A DNA stretch of 25,741 nt from DATEPR01 sp036503065 (GTDB lineage Bacteria; Actinomycetota; Actinomycetes; Mycobacteriales; Pseudonocardiaceae): assembly GCA_036503065.1 (NCBI GenBank), contig DASXXM010000090.1, positions 1 through 25,741 on the forward strand, written 5' to 3'. Position numbers and translations under genes: made by a program. The notes below the pieces were generated by a model that saw only the letters and a program-made list of their open reading frames with translations, did no database searches and was not told where the DNA came from. Below, in pieces: positions 7,144-14,525 of the stretch (the stretch's first letter is position 1; every line of letters begins with the position of its first letter).

Positions 7144-7158
7144 CGTCGTCGCTAGGGT
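7130..7158 (+). promoter_or_regulatory. Promoter of the SDR-LtrA operon
   Basis: TTGACT (7130-7135) and TAGGGT (7153-7158) are separated by exactly 17 bp, a good housekeeping-type actinomycete promoter. Operator copy 4 overlaps the -35, and copy 5 begins 2 bp after the -10 and covers the expected start point. The layout is that of a repressed promoter. Confidence 0.65.
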
Positions 7159-7160
7159 TC

Positions 7161-7176
7161 ACTTGAACGCGCAAGT
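7161..7176. promoter_or_regulatory. MarR-type operator copy 5
   Basis: ACTTGA-ACGC-GCAAGT has five of six arm positions complementary. It lies directly downstream of the -10 element, over the predicted transcription start of the SDR gene. Confidence 0.65.
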
Positions 7177-7206
7177 TGGAACGTCGAGACAGGAGGCCAG
7201 TCGGCC

Positions 7207-8115
7207 ATGAAGGTCGCACTCACCGGAGCAACAGGGTTCGTCGGATCGCATGTCCTCACCGAACTGGTCGAGCACGGCCACCAGGTCATCGCGCTCGTCC
7301 GCGACACCGCCAGGGCGGACACGGTCGCCGCGCACGGCGCCACCCCGGCCGTGGTCGACCTTTACGACACGCCGGCCGTCGCACGCCTGCTCAGCGACAC
7401 GGACGGCGCCATCCACACCGCCAGCCCGGGCGACGCCACGAGCGCGGACGTGGACTCCGCGGTGGTCGACGCGGTGATCGAGGCGTACGCCGGCACCGGC
7501 AAGCCCTACCTCCAGATCAGCGGCATGTGGGTCTACGGCGACAACACCGCGATCAGCGAGGAGTCGCCATTCAACGCGCCCCCGCTGGTGGCCTGGAAGG
7601 AGGCGATCGAGCGCAGGGCCCTGGAGGCGAAGGACATCCGCGCGGCCGTCATCGTCTCCAGCGTCGCCTACGGGGACGGCGGCGGCGGAATTCCCGGACT
7701 GCTGCTCGGCTCACCCCGGGACGCGGCCGGCAACCTGATCATGGTCGGCACCGGCCGGCAGCACTGGTCGACCGTGCACGTGGCCGACCTCGCGGAGGTC
7801 TTCCGGCGAGTCCTGGAAGACGACACGGCGGCCGGCTACTACGTGATCGGCAACGGCCACAATCCCACCGTGGCCGAGCTGACCGAAGCCGCCGCCGCCG
7901 CGACCGGCGCCGCGGGAGCGGTCCCCGGTTCCGATGACGAGGCCAGGGCGCGCCTTGGCGACTATTTCGCCGAAGTCCTCCTGCTCGACCAGGCCCACGC
8001 CGCGACAAGGGCGCAGTCCGAGCTGGGCTGGTCGCCGTCCCGCCCGACGCTCGTCGAGGAGTTCCGCAACGGCAGCTACCAGCGGGTGGCCACGGCGGGT
8101 CCGCAGGACGCGTAG
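7207..8115 (+). CDS. Atypical extended SDR, NAD(P)-dependent epimerase/dehydratase-like
   Basis: The protein is 302 aa with the nucleotide-binding TGATGFVGSHV motif at residues 6-16 and the Rossmann pattern of NAD-dependent epimerases; the HVADLAEVFRRVLED segment and a C-terminal GWSPSRPTLVEEFRNGSY tail fit the extended SDR layout. The start has AGGAGG at 7191-7196. The usual YxxxK catalytic pair is altered: the region reads PLVAWKEAIE, with Lys kept and no Tyr four residues before it, as in several atypical SDR subfamilies. Reductase, epimerase or isomerase activity therefore cannot be assigned. The gene is transcribed divergently from the MarR pair and is followed after 40 nt by the LtrA-like gene, so the two probably form a MarR-controlled operon. 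Confidence 0.88.
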   Translation: MKVALTGATGFVGSHVLTELVEHGHQVIALVRDTARADTVAAHGATPAVVDLYDTPAVARLLSDTDGAIHTASPGDATSADVDSAVVDAVIEAYAGTGKPYLQISGMWVYGDNTAISEESPFNAPPLVAWKEAIERRALEAKDIRAAVIVSSVAYGDGGGGIPGLLLGSPRDAAGNLIMVGTGRQHWSTVHVADLAEVFRRVLEDDTAAGYYVIGNGHNPTVAELTEAAAAATGAAGAVPGSDDEARARLGDYFAEVLLLDQAHAATRAQSELGWSPSRPTLVEEFRNGSYQRVATAGPQDA

Positions 8116-8155
8116 CTTGACGAACTGATCGAGCAGGACGAGGCGAAGGAGTCGG

Positions 8156-9367
8156 ATGCCGGACGCACGCCGCGAGCCGTGGGTCCGGCTGCGCCGGCAC
8201 CTGTGGCAGCCGCCCCGGCCACACGGCGAGCAGCCCCGCGAACGTGTGGTCGGCCCGCTCGAACTGTTCTACGACCTGGCCGTGGTCGTCCTCGTCGCCC
8301 AGGCAGCCCACCACCTGGCCGGACACCTGACCTGGCGCGGGTTCGGCGAGTACGCCGCGGTGTTCGCGCTGGTGTGGATCGCCTGGGTCAACGGCAGCCT
8401 GCACCACGAGTTGCACGGCCGCGAGGACGCTCGCGGCCGCAGCACGTTCCTACTGCAGATCGTGATACTCGCCGCGATGGGCGCGTTCATCCCCGCGGCA
8501 GGCGGCCCACGGGCCATCGCGTTCGCCCTGACCGCGGCGGTGCTGTTCGCGGTACTGACCGTCCTGTGGCTGCTGGCCGCGCGCTGCGACAGCCCCGAAT
8601 ACCGGCGATCGAGCCGGCTGTTCGTCGCCGGGACCGCGACGTGTGCCGTCCTGCTGGCCGGCACCGCCCTCCTGCCGGCCGACGCCCGCACACCGGCCTG
8701 GGGCCTGATCGACGCGAGCTACCTGGCCGGCTTCGTCGCCGTCTTCCTCGGCGCGCTCCCCGCCCAGGCCGCCGTGCTCACCGTCACCGACGCGCTCATC
8801 GAGCGGTTCGGGTTGCTCATCATCATCGTGCTCGGCGAAACCCTCACCGGTGTCGTCACCGGACTGGCGGGCGAGCCGGTCACCACGCTGACGATCGCGG
8901 TGGGACTGGCCGCCGTCGTGGTCGGCTTCGGTGCCTGGTGGACCTACTTCGACCTCGCCGGACACCGCCCACCCAGATCGACGCGCACCGCGGGGCTGCT
9001 GTGGATGCTCAGCCACCTGCCCCTGACGGCCGCCGTCGCCGCGATGGGCGCCGCCATGGTCAGCCTCATCACGCACGCGCACGACGGTCGGACACCGGCC
9101 GGCACGGCATGGGTGCTGTGCTCCGGCGCCGCCGTCGTGGTCGGCGCCACGACGTTCGTGGCAGCGAGCCTGCAGGCCTGGCACGACGACCGCGGCCTGT
9201 ACCGGCCACTCGCCCGCACCTGCGCAGCCGTGGCCGTCGCGTGTCTCGTCCTTGGCGCCCTGCGGCCGGCGCCGCTCGTCCTCTGCCTCGCCCTCGTGCT
9301 GCTGCTCGGCATTCCGTGGGCGCTCGCCGTCGCGCACCGCATCACGAACGAGCCGCCGCCGAGCTGA
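8156..9367 (+). CDS. Low-temperature-requirement A (LtrA)-like membrane protein
   Basis: The protein is 403 aa and starts at ATG 8156 with AAGGAG 5 nt upstream. After a basic N-terminus it shows the LtrA signature RVVGPLELFYDLAVVVLVAQAAHHL (from about residue 30), then WIAWVNGSLHHELHGRED and about ten hydrophobic segments, including RFGLLIIIVLGETLTGVVTGLAG, the conserved GE(T/S) segment of the family, and FGAWWTYFDLAG. LtrA proteins are polytopic membrane proteins of unclear biochemical role, named from a Listeria cold-growth mutant. The gene follows the SDR by 40 nt. Its stop is only 2 bp from the stop of the convergent gene, leaving no room for a terminator between them. Confidence 0.9.
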   Translation: MPDARREPWVRLRRHLWQPPRPHGEQPRERVVGPLELFYDLAVVVLVAQAAHHLAGHLTWRGFGEYAAVFALVWIAWVNGSLHHELHGREDARGRSTFLLQIVILAAMGAFIPAAGGPRAIAFALTAAVLFAVLTVLWLLAARCDSPEYRRSSRLFVAGTATCAVLLAGTALLPADARTPAWGLIDASYLAGFVAVFLGALPAQAAVLTVTDALIERFGLLIIIVLGETLTGVVTGLAGEPVTTLTIAVGLAAVVVGFGAWWTYFDLAGHRPPRSTRTAGLLWMLSHLPLTAAVAAMGAAMVSLITHAHDGRTPAGTAWVLCSGAAVVVGATTFVAASLQAWHDDRGLYRPLARTCAAVAVACLVLGALRPAPLVLCLALVLLLGIPWALAVAHRITNEPPPS

Positions 9368-9369
9368 TC

Positions 9370-10407
9370 TCAGGTGCTGCCGCGGTAGGTGAACCGGTAG
9401 CCGACACTTGCCGCGAAATTGCCCGGCTGGCCCGGTGTCGCGTCGACGACCGCCACGATGTCGTAGACCGGGGTGCTGCCGCCGGGCAGCGTCATTCGGA
9501 CGTGCGTGCCGCGTTCACCGCGGAAGGCCGCCTCGATGTCGGTGGGATTCAGCCCGAGTAGCGCGGCGTCGTCCCGCAGTGTCCGCTCGGCGCCGGCCAC
9601 GCTGCTGGACGGCAGCGTCACGGTGGTCTGTCGTGGCTCGCCGGTGCCCGACGGATCGATCACGTCGGGCGCGGTGGTCGAGGACCGTACACTGTGGACT
9701 TCACGCTGGAGCACCCCGTGTGGCAGCGTGATCCGCGCGACCAGCCGCTGTCCGGGTGCCGGTTGCACCGAGGCGAGGCTGAACGTGTCGCGGAACGCGA
9801 GGTCCGCGCGGGACGGGCGCATGGTCAGGTCGATGTCGAACACGCCGTCACGCACCACGTCGTCGATCGCCGCGTTGTGGAACTCGTTGACGGTAAAGGA
9901 ATAGTTGACCTGGACGGTCCGATCGTCCTGGCCGATGACCGCCACCGAGACGGCCAACCAGTCCCGCACGAGGCCGGGCAACACGCCGCCCTGGCCGGAA
10001 CCGGGGGCGATGCGGGACATCAGCGATGTGATCCCGGGCCGGCTCAGGCCGAGGGTGACCGCGTCGTCGGCCAGGCTCGACGTTGCCGCCGCGACATCCG
10101 AGAACACCCGCTCGACGACGATCCGCTGCGGCGGACGCGGGTTCGCCCCGCCTGCCGGCGTGTTGTCGTCGCCGGACGCGGTGATCACGAAAGCCTGCGT
10201 CGACAACGTGCCGGTGGGCAGTTCGATCCTGGTGACGATCGCAGGCCCGCCGCCGGCACGCTGGTACGAGCGGTCGTTGCGGCCAGGTCGGAAACCCAGT
10301 TCGGCGCGGGTGGGTGGCCGGCGCAGATCGATGACCGCGGTGTCGTCCCGGACCATCGAGCCGGGTTCGCTGTTGCCCGATCGAAGCATCGGTGTGCGCC
10401 CTGTCAT
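9370..10407 (-). CDS. Unknown protein made of two copies of one domain
   Basis: The protein is 345 aa from ATG 10407, which overlaps the upstream gene's stop in an ATGA (10404-10407), so the pair is translationally coupled. I do not recognise the family. The chain divides into two similar halves, about residues 28-175 and 195-343. RRPPTRAELGFR pairs with MRPSRADLAFR, IVTRIELPTGTL with LVARITLPHGVL, DDAVTLGLSRPGI with DDAALLGLNPTDI, and VNYSFTVN with VGYRFTYR. The halves look like beta-rich modules each holding one amphipathic helix. There is no signal peptide or membrane segment. Close coupling to a T7SS-like protein suggests a partner, chaperone or immunity role, but that is inference only. 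Confidence 0.75.
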   Translation of the reverse strand: MTGRTPMLRSGNSEPGSMVRDDTAVIDLRRPPTRAELGFRPGRNDRSYQRAGGGPAIVTRIELPTGTLSTQAFVITASGDDNTPAGGANPRPPQRIVVERVFSDVAAATSSLADDAVTLGLSRPGITSLMSRIAPGSGQGGVLPGLVRDWLAVSVAVIGQDDRTVQVNYSFTVNEFHNAAIDDVVRDGVFDIDLTMRPSRADLAFRDTFSLASVQPAPGQRLVARITLPHGVLQREVHSVRSSTTAPDVIDPSGTGEPRQTTVTLPSSSVAGAERTLRDDAALLGLNPTDIEAAFRGERGTHVRMTLPGGSTPVYDIVAVVDATPGQPGNFAASVGYRFTYRGST

Positions 10408-11867
10408 TGCGACCACGGCAACTTTGGCCAGTGCACGTTGACCTGACCGTTGACGTCCAGTTTCCAGTTGGTGAGCATGTCGTGCTCTATCTGTGGCAGC
10501 CGGTTGGACAGTAGCTGCTGGTTGATTCGGTCGTCGAGCGGTGTGGCGACGATCTGCCGGGCCAGATCGGGGTTGTTCTGGAGCAGTTGCTGATAGGCGG
10601 GCAGCGTGTCCTGGGTGATGTAGTTCCACCGGGAGTTCTTGTCCGCGATATTGAAGTCCGGCAGCGGGGTCTGTAGTTTCGCGCTCACGCTCTCGTCAAC
10701 GATCACGCCGGGATCGTTGATCTGTCCGCTGACGGTCAACGGCGAGAAATGTCCCGGGGTCTGGGTGCCGGGAATGCTCGCCGCACCGGTCACCGTCATG
10801 CCGTAGGTCACGGCTTCGCCGACCGGCCAGTCGTGCTGGCGCATCTGGTCCCATTGCTGGTCGATGACCTGGTTCTGTTCGCGGGACAGCAGCAGTCCGT
10901 TGCCGTTCTGGATCTGCGACGGGTCGCCGCTGGCGATCTCGTGCCATGCCGTCTGCGTCTGGTTGTCGATCAGCCCGGCCGAGTGCATCTCGTCGATGGC
11001 CGGCAGGCCACCGTTGAGATACGCCTCGTGCATCGACGCCTGGTCCATGAAGATGTTCTTCTGCATCGCGAGGAACTTGTCCTGGTACCAGCCGAGTTGG
11101 TCCCCGGTCATGCTGCCCAGCTTGCTGAGGTCGGTCACCTCGGGCGGCAGCATCGCGCGTTGCCAGTCCGGCATGGTGTTGATCTGGTCATTGAGGGAGT
11201 TCGCGAACTTCTTCATCGAGTCGAGATCGGTGAATCCGGCGGCGAAGGACGGGCCGATCATGTTCGCCATGCCCGCCCACTGGAGTTCCGGGTGTGCCAG
11301 GAACAGTTTGCCGTAGAAGTTGTAGACGTCGCGAACGTTCTTGGCGTTGCCGTCGAGGCCCTTCTGCGGATCCCAGGAGTTGAGGTCGATCCCGGCGTCG
11401 TTGGCGGCTTTCACCAGCCAGTACTGCTTGAGCAGGGCCGCGTAGCGGGTGGGGTCGCCCCCGGCGGCGCGCGCGGCGTCCAGTTGCTTCTTGAGGGTCG
11501 CGAGGTCGGTGGACAGGCCGGCGTCGACACCGCCGTTGAGCTCCCCCTTGGGATTACTCGGCGTGCCGCCGCCGAAGCTCTTGGCCACCGCGGCATCCGC
11601 GGCCACATAGTCCTGCCCCGCCGTGCGCACGTTCTGGCTGATCTTGCCGAGCAACGTCACCGTCCGGGTGAGCCCGTTGAACAACTGTTGTTGCAAGGAC
11701 GAGTTCGCGCCGGCCACCGAACTGCCGAACGTGCCGAAGACCGACGGGTCCAGGGCCATCGAGCCCAGGTCGCCGACCACGGAGCTCGTCCCGGACACCA
11801 AACCATCCATAGTGGATACGGTCGAGAAGACCGCACCGGGGTTGAGTTGATACGCCTCGGCAGTCAC
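10404..11867 (-). CDS. Large protein with WXG100/EspC-like N-terminus, candidate type VII secretion substrate
   Basis: The protein is 487 aa from GTG 11867, which has AAGGAG 8 nt upstream; a GTG at 11876 would overlap that SD. Residues 1-98 are an all-helical region like ESX-secreted proteins: an AYQLNPGAVFSTVSTMDGLV first helix, a small-residue turn, and a second helix ending in YVAAD (Y87-D91), the YxxxD/E signal of mycobacterial-type T7SS substrates. No WXG tripeptide is present in the turn, which favours EspC-like over true WXG100. Residues 100-487 are mostly polar and helical with many Asn, Gln, Asp and Trp and no motif I recognise; no nuclease or NADase signature is visible. It is coupled by 4 nt to the two-domain gene. 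Toxin, structural or signalling roles remain open. Confidence 0.75.
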   Translation of the reverse strand: MTAEAYQLNPGAVFSTVSTMDGLVSGTSSVVGDLGSMALDPSVFGTFGSSVAGANSSLQQQLFNGLTRTVTLLGKISQNVRTAGQDYVAADAAVAKSFGGGTPSNPKGELNGGVDAGLSTDLATLKKQLDAARAAGGDPTRYAALLKQYWLVKAANDAGIDLNSWDPQKGLDGNAKNVRDVYNFYGKLFLAHPELQWAGMANMIGPSFAAGFTDLDSMKKFANSLNDQINTMPDWQRAMLPPEVTDLSKLGSMTGDQLGWYQDKFLAMQKNIFMDQASMHEAYLNGGLPAIDEMHSAGLIDNQTQTAWHEIASGDPSQIQNGNGLLLSREQNQVIDQQWDQMRQHDWPVGEAVTYGMTVTGAASIPGTQTPGHFSPLTVSGQINDPGVIVDESVSAKLQTPLPDFNIADKNSRWNYITQDTLPAYQQLLQNNPDLARQIVATPLDDRINQQLLSNRLPQIEHDMLTNWKLDVNGQVNVHWPKLPWSQ

Positions 11868-11887
11868 CGCGCCCACTCCTTGTCCTG

Positions 11888-11926
11888 TGGCCTGCCCGCG
11901 CGACTGTATTCGTCACGGGCAGGCCA
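11888..11926. terminator. Strong hairpin between two minus-strand genes
   Basis: An 11-bp perfect stem (TGGCCTGCCCG at 11888-11898 with CGGGCAGGCCA at 11916-11926) encloses a 17-nt loop. It begins about 30 nt after the stop of the alpha/alpha-repeat gene and ends about 20 nt before the T7SS-like gene. It probably ends the first transcript. There is no T-run, so an operator or leader structure is possible. Confidence 0.55.
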
Positions 11927-11956
11927 TCGGACGGCACAAATACCCACCCCACCGGT

Positions 11957-13030
11957 TCAGGGTGACGGGGCACAGCGCAGTTGGGGAGCGGCCGGACGCG
12001 CGCCACGGGCGCTGACGTCGGCCAAGCCCACTCCGGCGAACGCCGGAATGACCGCGAGGTTGGCGTCGATCGTGGTCAGCGCATCGAGGGTGGTGCCGCT
12101 GACCACGCGACCCGCGGCAGCGCCGGCCACCGCGCCGCGGTCGGCCGGCACACTCGCACAGCCTGCCTGCAGTGTCCGGAGAAACGCGACCGCCCGGTGA
12201 GCCGGCAGCGGCCGGCCACCCACCCGCAGCGCCACCGCCACCGTGCCGGTCGTCAGCGAGTCCTCGCCCATCACGCCGAACGCGCCGTCCGCGTGTTGCT
12301 GAGACTGCAGCCAGTCCAACGCCCGGCCAACCACGGCTCGGTGATGGCCGACCGCCAGCAGTGCCTGAACGACGTAGGGCGTTGCCAGCACATCGGAGCG
12401 ACAGACACCTGGCGAACCGGGTTCGAACGAAGCGGGAAATCCGCCGTCCGGGCACTGGGCGCCCGCCAGGAATGCCACCGCGTCACGCGGTGCGCCGCCG
12501 GCGCGGTCGAGGGCGATGATCGCCATCGCCTGGCTGGTGACGTCATCGCCGCCCGGCACGAACGGCAGGTCCTGAAATTCGCCGGACGGTGTCCGCAGGG
12601 CTCGTAGCCCCTGTAGCACGTTGACCCCGCCGAACGATGCCGGGTGCGCGCCCTGGGCTTGCGCGACGATGGCGATCAGCGCATGCGCCATGACCGACGA
12701 CGTTGTCACGCCGTCGCCCAGGAACCCGGGCAGCACGGTAGGTCCCGCCAGCCAGGCGGTGGCGTTGCGGGCATAGTCCCTGGCGACACCCGCGGCGTCG
12801 AAGTCCAGGACCGCCCTGGCGGTCAGATCGGGAAAGTCACCTGGTAGGCCTTCGAAGGTCAGCGCGACGCGCTGCTGGTCGGTGAACTCGCGGGCCAGCC
12901 AACCCGCGGCGGCTTTGGCCGCGTTGCTGGTCTGCGGTACGGACGCCGCGGCGGCGGGCGTGACCCCGCCGGCCACGGCGGCCGCCACCGCGAGGACGAT
13001 ACCGACAATCGGGAACAGCGGGCCACGCAT
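11957..13030 (-). CDS. Secreted alpha/alpha-repeat protein of squalene-cyclase/prenyltransferase fold
   Basis: The protein is 357 aa from ATG 13030 with GGAAGGA 6 nt upstream; longer frames to 13171 lack support. Residues 1-28 form a Sec signal ending AAAA-S. The mature part has repeated hairpins with the QW-like pattern, e.g. LAGAQCPDGGFPASF, LQSQQHADGAFGVMG and LRTPSGEFQ, plus TSSVMAHALIAIVAQAQG and TPYVVQALLAVGHH, typical of the 6-hairpin prenyltransferase/squalene-oxidase repeat family. No DxDD cyclase motif and no clear zinc ligands are seen, so it is probably not a terpene cyclase. Extracellular members of this fold in actinomycetes often act as binding proteins. A TTGACA at 13149-13144 (minus strand) is a possible -35 for it. 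Confidence 0.8.
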   Translation of the reverse strand: MRGPLFPIVGIVLAVAAAVAGGVTPAAAASVPQTSNAAKAAAGWLAREFTDQQRVALTFEGLPGDFPDLTARAVLDFDAAGVARDYARNATAWLAGPTVLPGFLGDGVTTSSVMAHALIAIVAQAQGAHPASFGGVNVLQGLRALRTPSGEFQDLPFVPGGDDVTSQAMAIIALDRAGGAPRDAVAFLAGAQCPDGGFPASFEPGSPGVCRSDVLATPYVVQALLAVGHHRAVVGRALDWLQSQQHADGAFGVMGEDSLTTGTVAVALRVGGRPLPAHRAVAFLRTLQAGCASVPADRGAVAGAAAGRVVSGTTLDALTTIDANLAVIPAFAGVGLADVSARGARPAAPQLRCAPSP

Positions 13031-13278
13031 GCGACATCCTTCCATCAGCCGGACATGCGGCATCCGCTGACCACACCGGCTGAACCCCAGACCGGCGTGG
13101 GAACACGCCGATGAGCCATCACCGTGACGTAGAGGTTGGCGGATGTCAATCCACCAAAGGGAAGTAGCCACTTGATGGTGCCATCCGCGATCGGGAGCGG
13201 CCGGTCGCCCTTTCTGTCTCTCATTTGTCCACTACGGACCCGCCAATATGGGCCAATCGAAACGGGCAGCGTACCTCG

Positions 13279-14295
13279 TCAACCCAGGACGGTCGACTCG
13301 CGGACAACCAGTTCGGGTTCGAACACGACCTGCCGATGTTGATGGGACTGGGCAGCGTGAGCCTCATCGACCAACAGCTCCATCGCCGCCTGCCCGAGCT
13401 GCGCACTGGGCTGCCGAACCGAGGTCAGCGGCACCGCCGCCGCGCTGGCGAAATCAATATCGTCATACCCGACGATCGCCAGGTCACCGGGCACCAGCAG
13501 ACCCCGACGGGTCATGGTCTGCAACACGCCCAACGCCAACAGATCATTCGCACAGAACACCGCGGTAGGCCGCGACCGGGCCGGCAGATCCGCGATCAGA
13601 TCCCCGGTCTGCCGCCCGGCAGCCACGTTCAGCGCCCGAGTCTCCATGACCGTGAGCGCACCGGGCCGCATACCGGCCGCACGCAACGCCAGCCGCGCCC
13701 CGGCCAACCGCTCACTGACCTGCTTGATCGGCAACGGCCCGCCGACGAACGCGATTCGCTTGTGCCCCTGGGCAATCAGATGAGCCATCGCGAACTCGCC
13801 GCCCACCTGGTCGTTGACCGACACCGAACACTGTCGAGCGCTGGAACCGTGATCGACCAGCACAACGGGCGTACCGCGACGACGGATGACGTCAACGGCG
13901 GGTGTCCGCCGCGCGACCGGTGTTATCAGGACACCGAAGGCCCGCTGTTCCTCCAGCAGGCTCAGATGGTGCTCCTCCCGCTCGGCGTCATCACCGCTGT
14001 TGCACAGCACCACCGACAGCCCGTACTGATCCGCCGTCTTCTCGACACCGGCCGCCAGATCGGTGAAGAACGGGTTCCCGACATCCAGCACGACCAGGCC
14101 GACCGTGCGACCCCGCCCGGCCCGCAGTTGCCGGGCCGCCTCGTTGCGGACGAACCCGAGCTCGGCGATCGCCCGCAACACCCGGTCCCGGGTGGCAGGC
14201 GCGACCCGCTCCGGATGGTTGAGCACGTTCGACACCGTGCCGATCGACACGCCCGCGCGCTCCGCGACGTCGATCACCCCGGCCGGCTCGCGCAC
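13279..14295 (-). CDS. LacI-family regulator of the rhamnose locus
   Basis: The protein is 338 aa starting at GTG 14295. Residues 7-26 (VIDVAERAGVSIGTVSNVLN) are the LacI helix-turn-helix, followed by the hinge helix NEAARQLRAG (about 51-60) and a periplasmic-binding-protein-like sensor domain: VGLVVLDVGNPFFTDLAAGVE, LLEEQRAFGVLITPV, KRIAFVGGPLP, PTAVFCANDLLALGVL and GYDDIDFASAAAVPLTSVRQP. It diverges from the rhamnose importer and catabolic genes, so it most likely represses them and is released by L-rhamnose or a catabolite. Candidate operators lie at 14317-14328, near its own start, and at 14494-14505, in the importer leader. The SD is weak. Confidence 0.92.
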   Translation of the reverse strand: MREPAGVIDVAERAGVSIGTVSNVLNHPERVAPATRDRVLRAIAELGFVRNEAARQLRAGRGRTVGLVVLDVGNPFFTDLAAGVEKTADQYGLSVVLCNSGDDAEREEHHLSLLEEQRAFGVLITPVARRTPAVDVIRRRGTPVVLVDHGSSARQCSVSVNDQVGGEFAMAHLIAQGHKRIAFVGGPLPIKQVSERLAGARLALRAAGMRPGALTVMETRALNVAAGRQTGDLIADLPARSRPTAVFCANDLLALGVLQTMTRRGLLVPGDLAIVGYDDIDFASAAAVPLTSVRQPSAQLGQAAMELLVDEAHAAQSHQHRQVVFEPELVVRESTVLG

Positions 14296-14316
14296 GCCGT
14301 TACCCCGCCCACCGGC

Positions 14317-14328
14317 TAAAACGTATCA
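14317..14328. promoter_or_regulatory. LacI-type operator, regulator side
   Basis: TAAAACGTATCA is a near-palindrome with the central CG typical of LacI-family sites. It matches the importer-side site at 9 of 12 positions and lies 21 nt upstream of the LacI start. Confidence 0.5.
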
Positions 14329-14449
14329 AAGCTCGGGTGCCGGCCCGTCTCCCGCTGGTCACACCAGCCTCCTCAGCCTACTTCGCCTTACAGACCAACA
14401 TAAGCGGTCACCCCGCGCCACCGCGTCGTAACAAGGACGACACCAACTA

Positions 14450-14479
14450 TTGACGTGCCGGCGTGACGGAGATTACCTT
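14450..14479 (+). promoter_or_regulatory. Candidate promoter of the rhamnose operon
   Basis: TTGACG (14450-14455) is followed after 18 bp by TACCTT (14474-14479). Transcription would begin near 14486, about 40 nt before the chosen GTG start at 14526 and inside the longer frame from 14463, which supports the shorter protein. Confidence 0.4.
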
Positions 14480-14493
14480 GGGACCGCAGAAAT

Positions 14494-14505
14494 TGAAAGG
14501 TTTCA
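14494..14505. promoter_or_regulatory. LacI-type operator, importer side
   Basis: TGAAA-GG-TTTCA has perfect five-base arms, very close to the common LacI/CcpA-family pattern TGAAACGTTTCA. It lies just after the predicted transcription start and 20 nt before the ATPase start codon, an ideal repressor position. Confidence 0.6.
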
Positions 14506-14525
14506 TCGGCTCGGGGAGGGCGCGC

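Noticed and set aside
11957..13030. Terpene cyclase linked to the encapsulin terpene locus
   Set aside because: It has only the alpha/alpha repeat pattern with a signal peptide, no catalytic DxDD, and is separated by unrelated genes.
13225..14319. A 364-residue plus-strand frame opposite the LacI gene
   Set aside because: It is exactly antisense to a clear LacI protein and has the Arg/Gln/Pro/His-rich composition of a shadow frame.
14463..14525. 21-residue N-terminal extension of the importer ATPase
   Set aside because: There is no SD at GTG 14463, and the stretch contains the likely -10 and a LacI operator; GTG 14526 has a strong SD.
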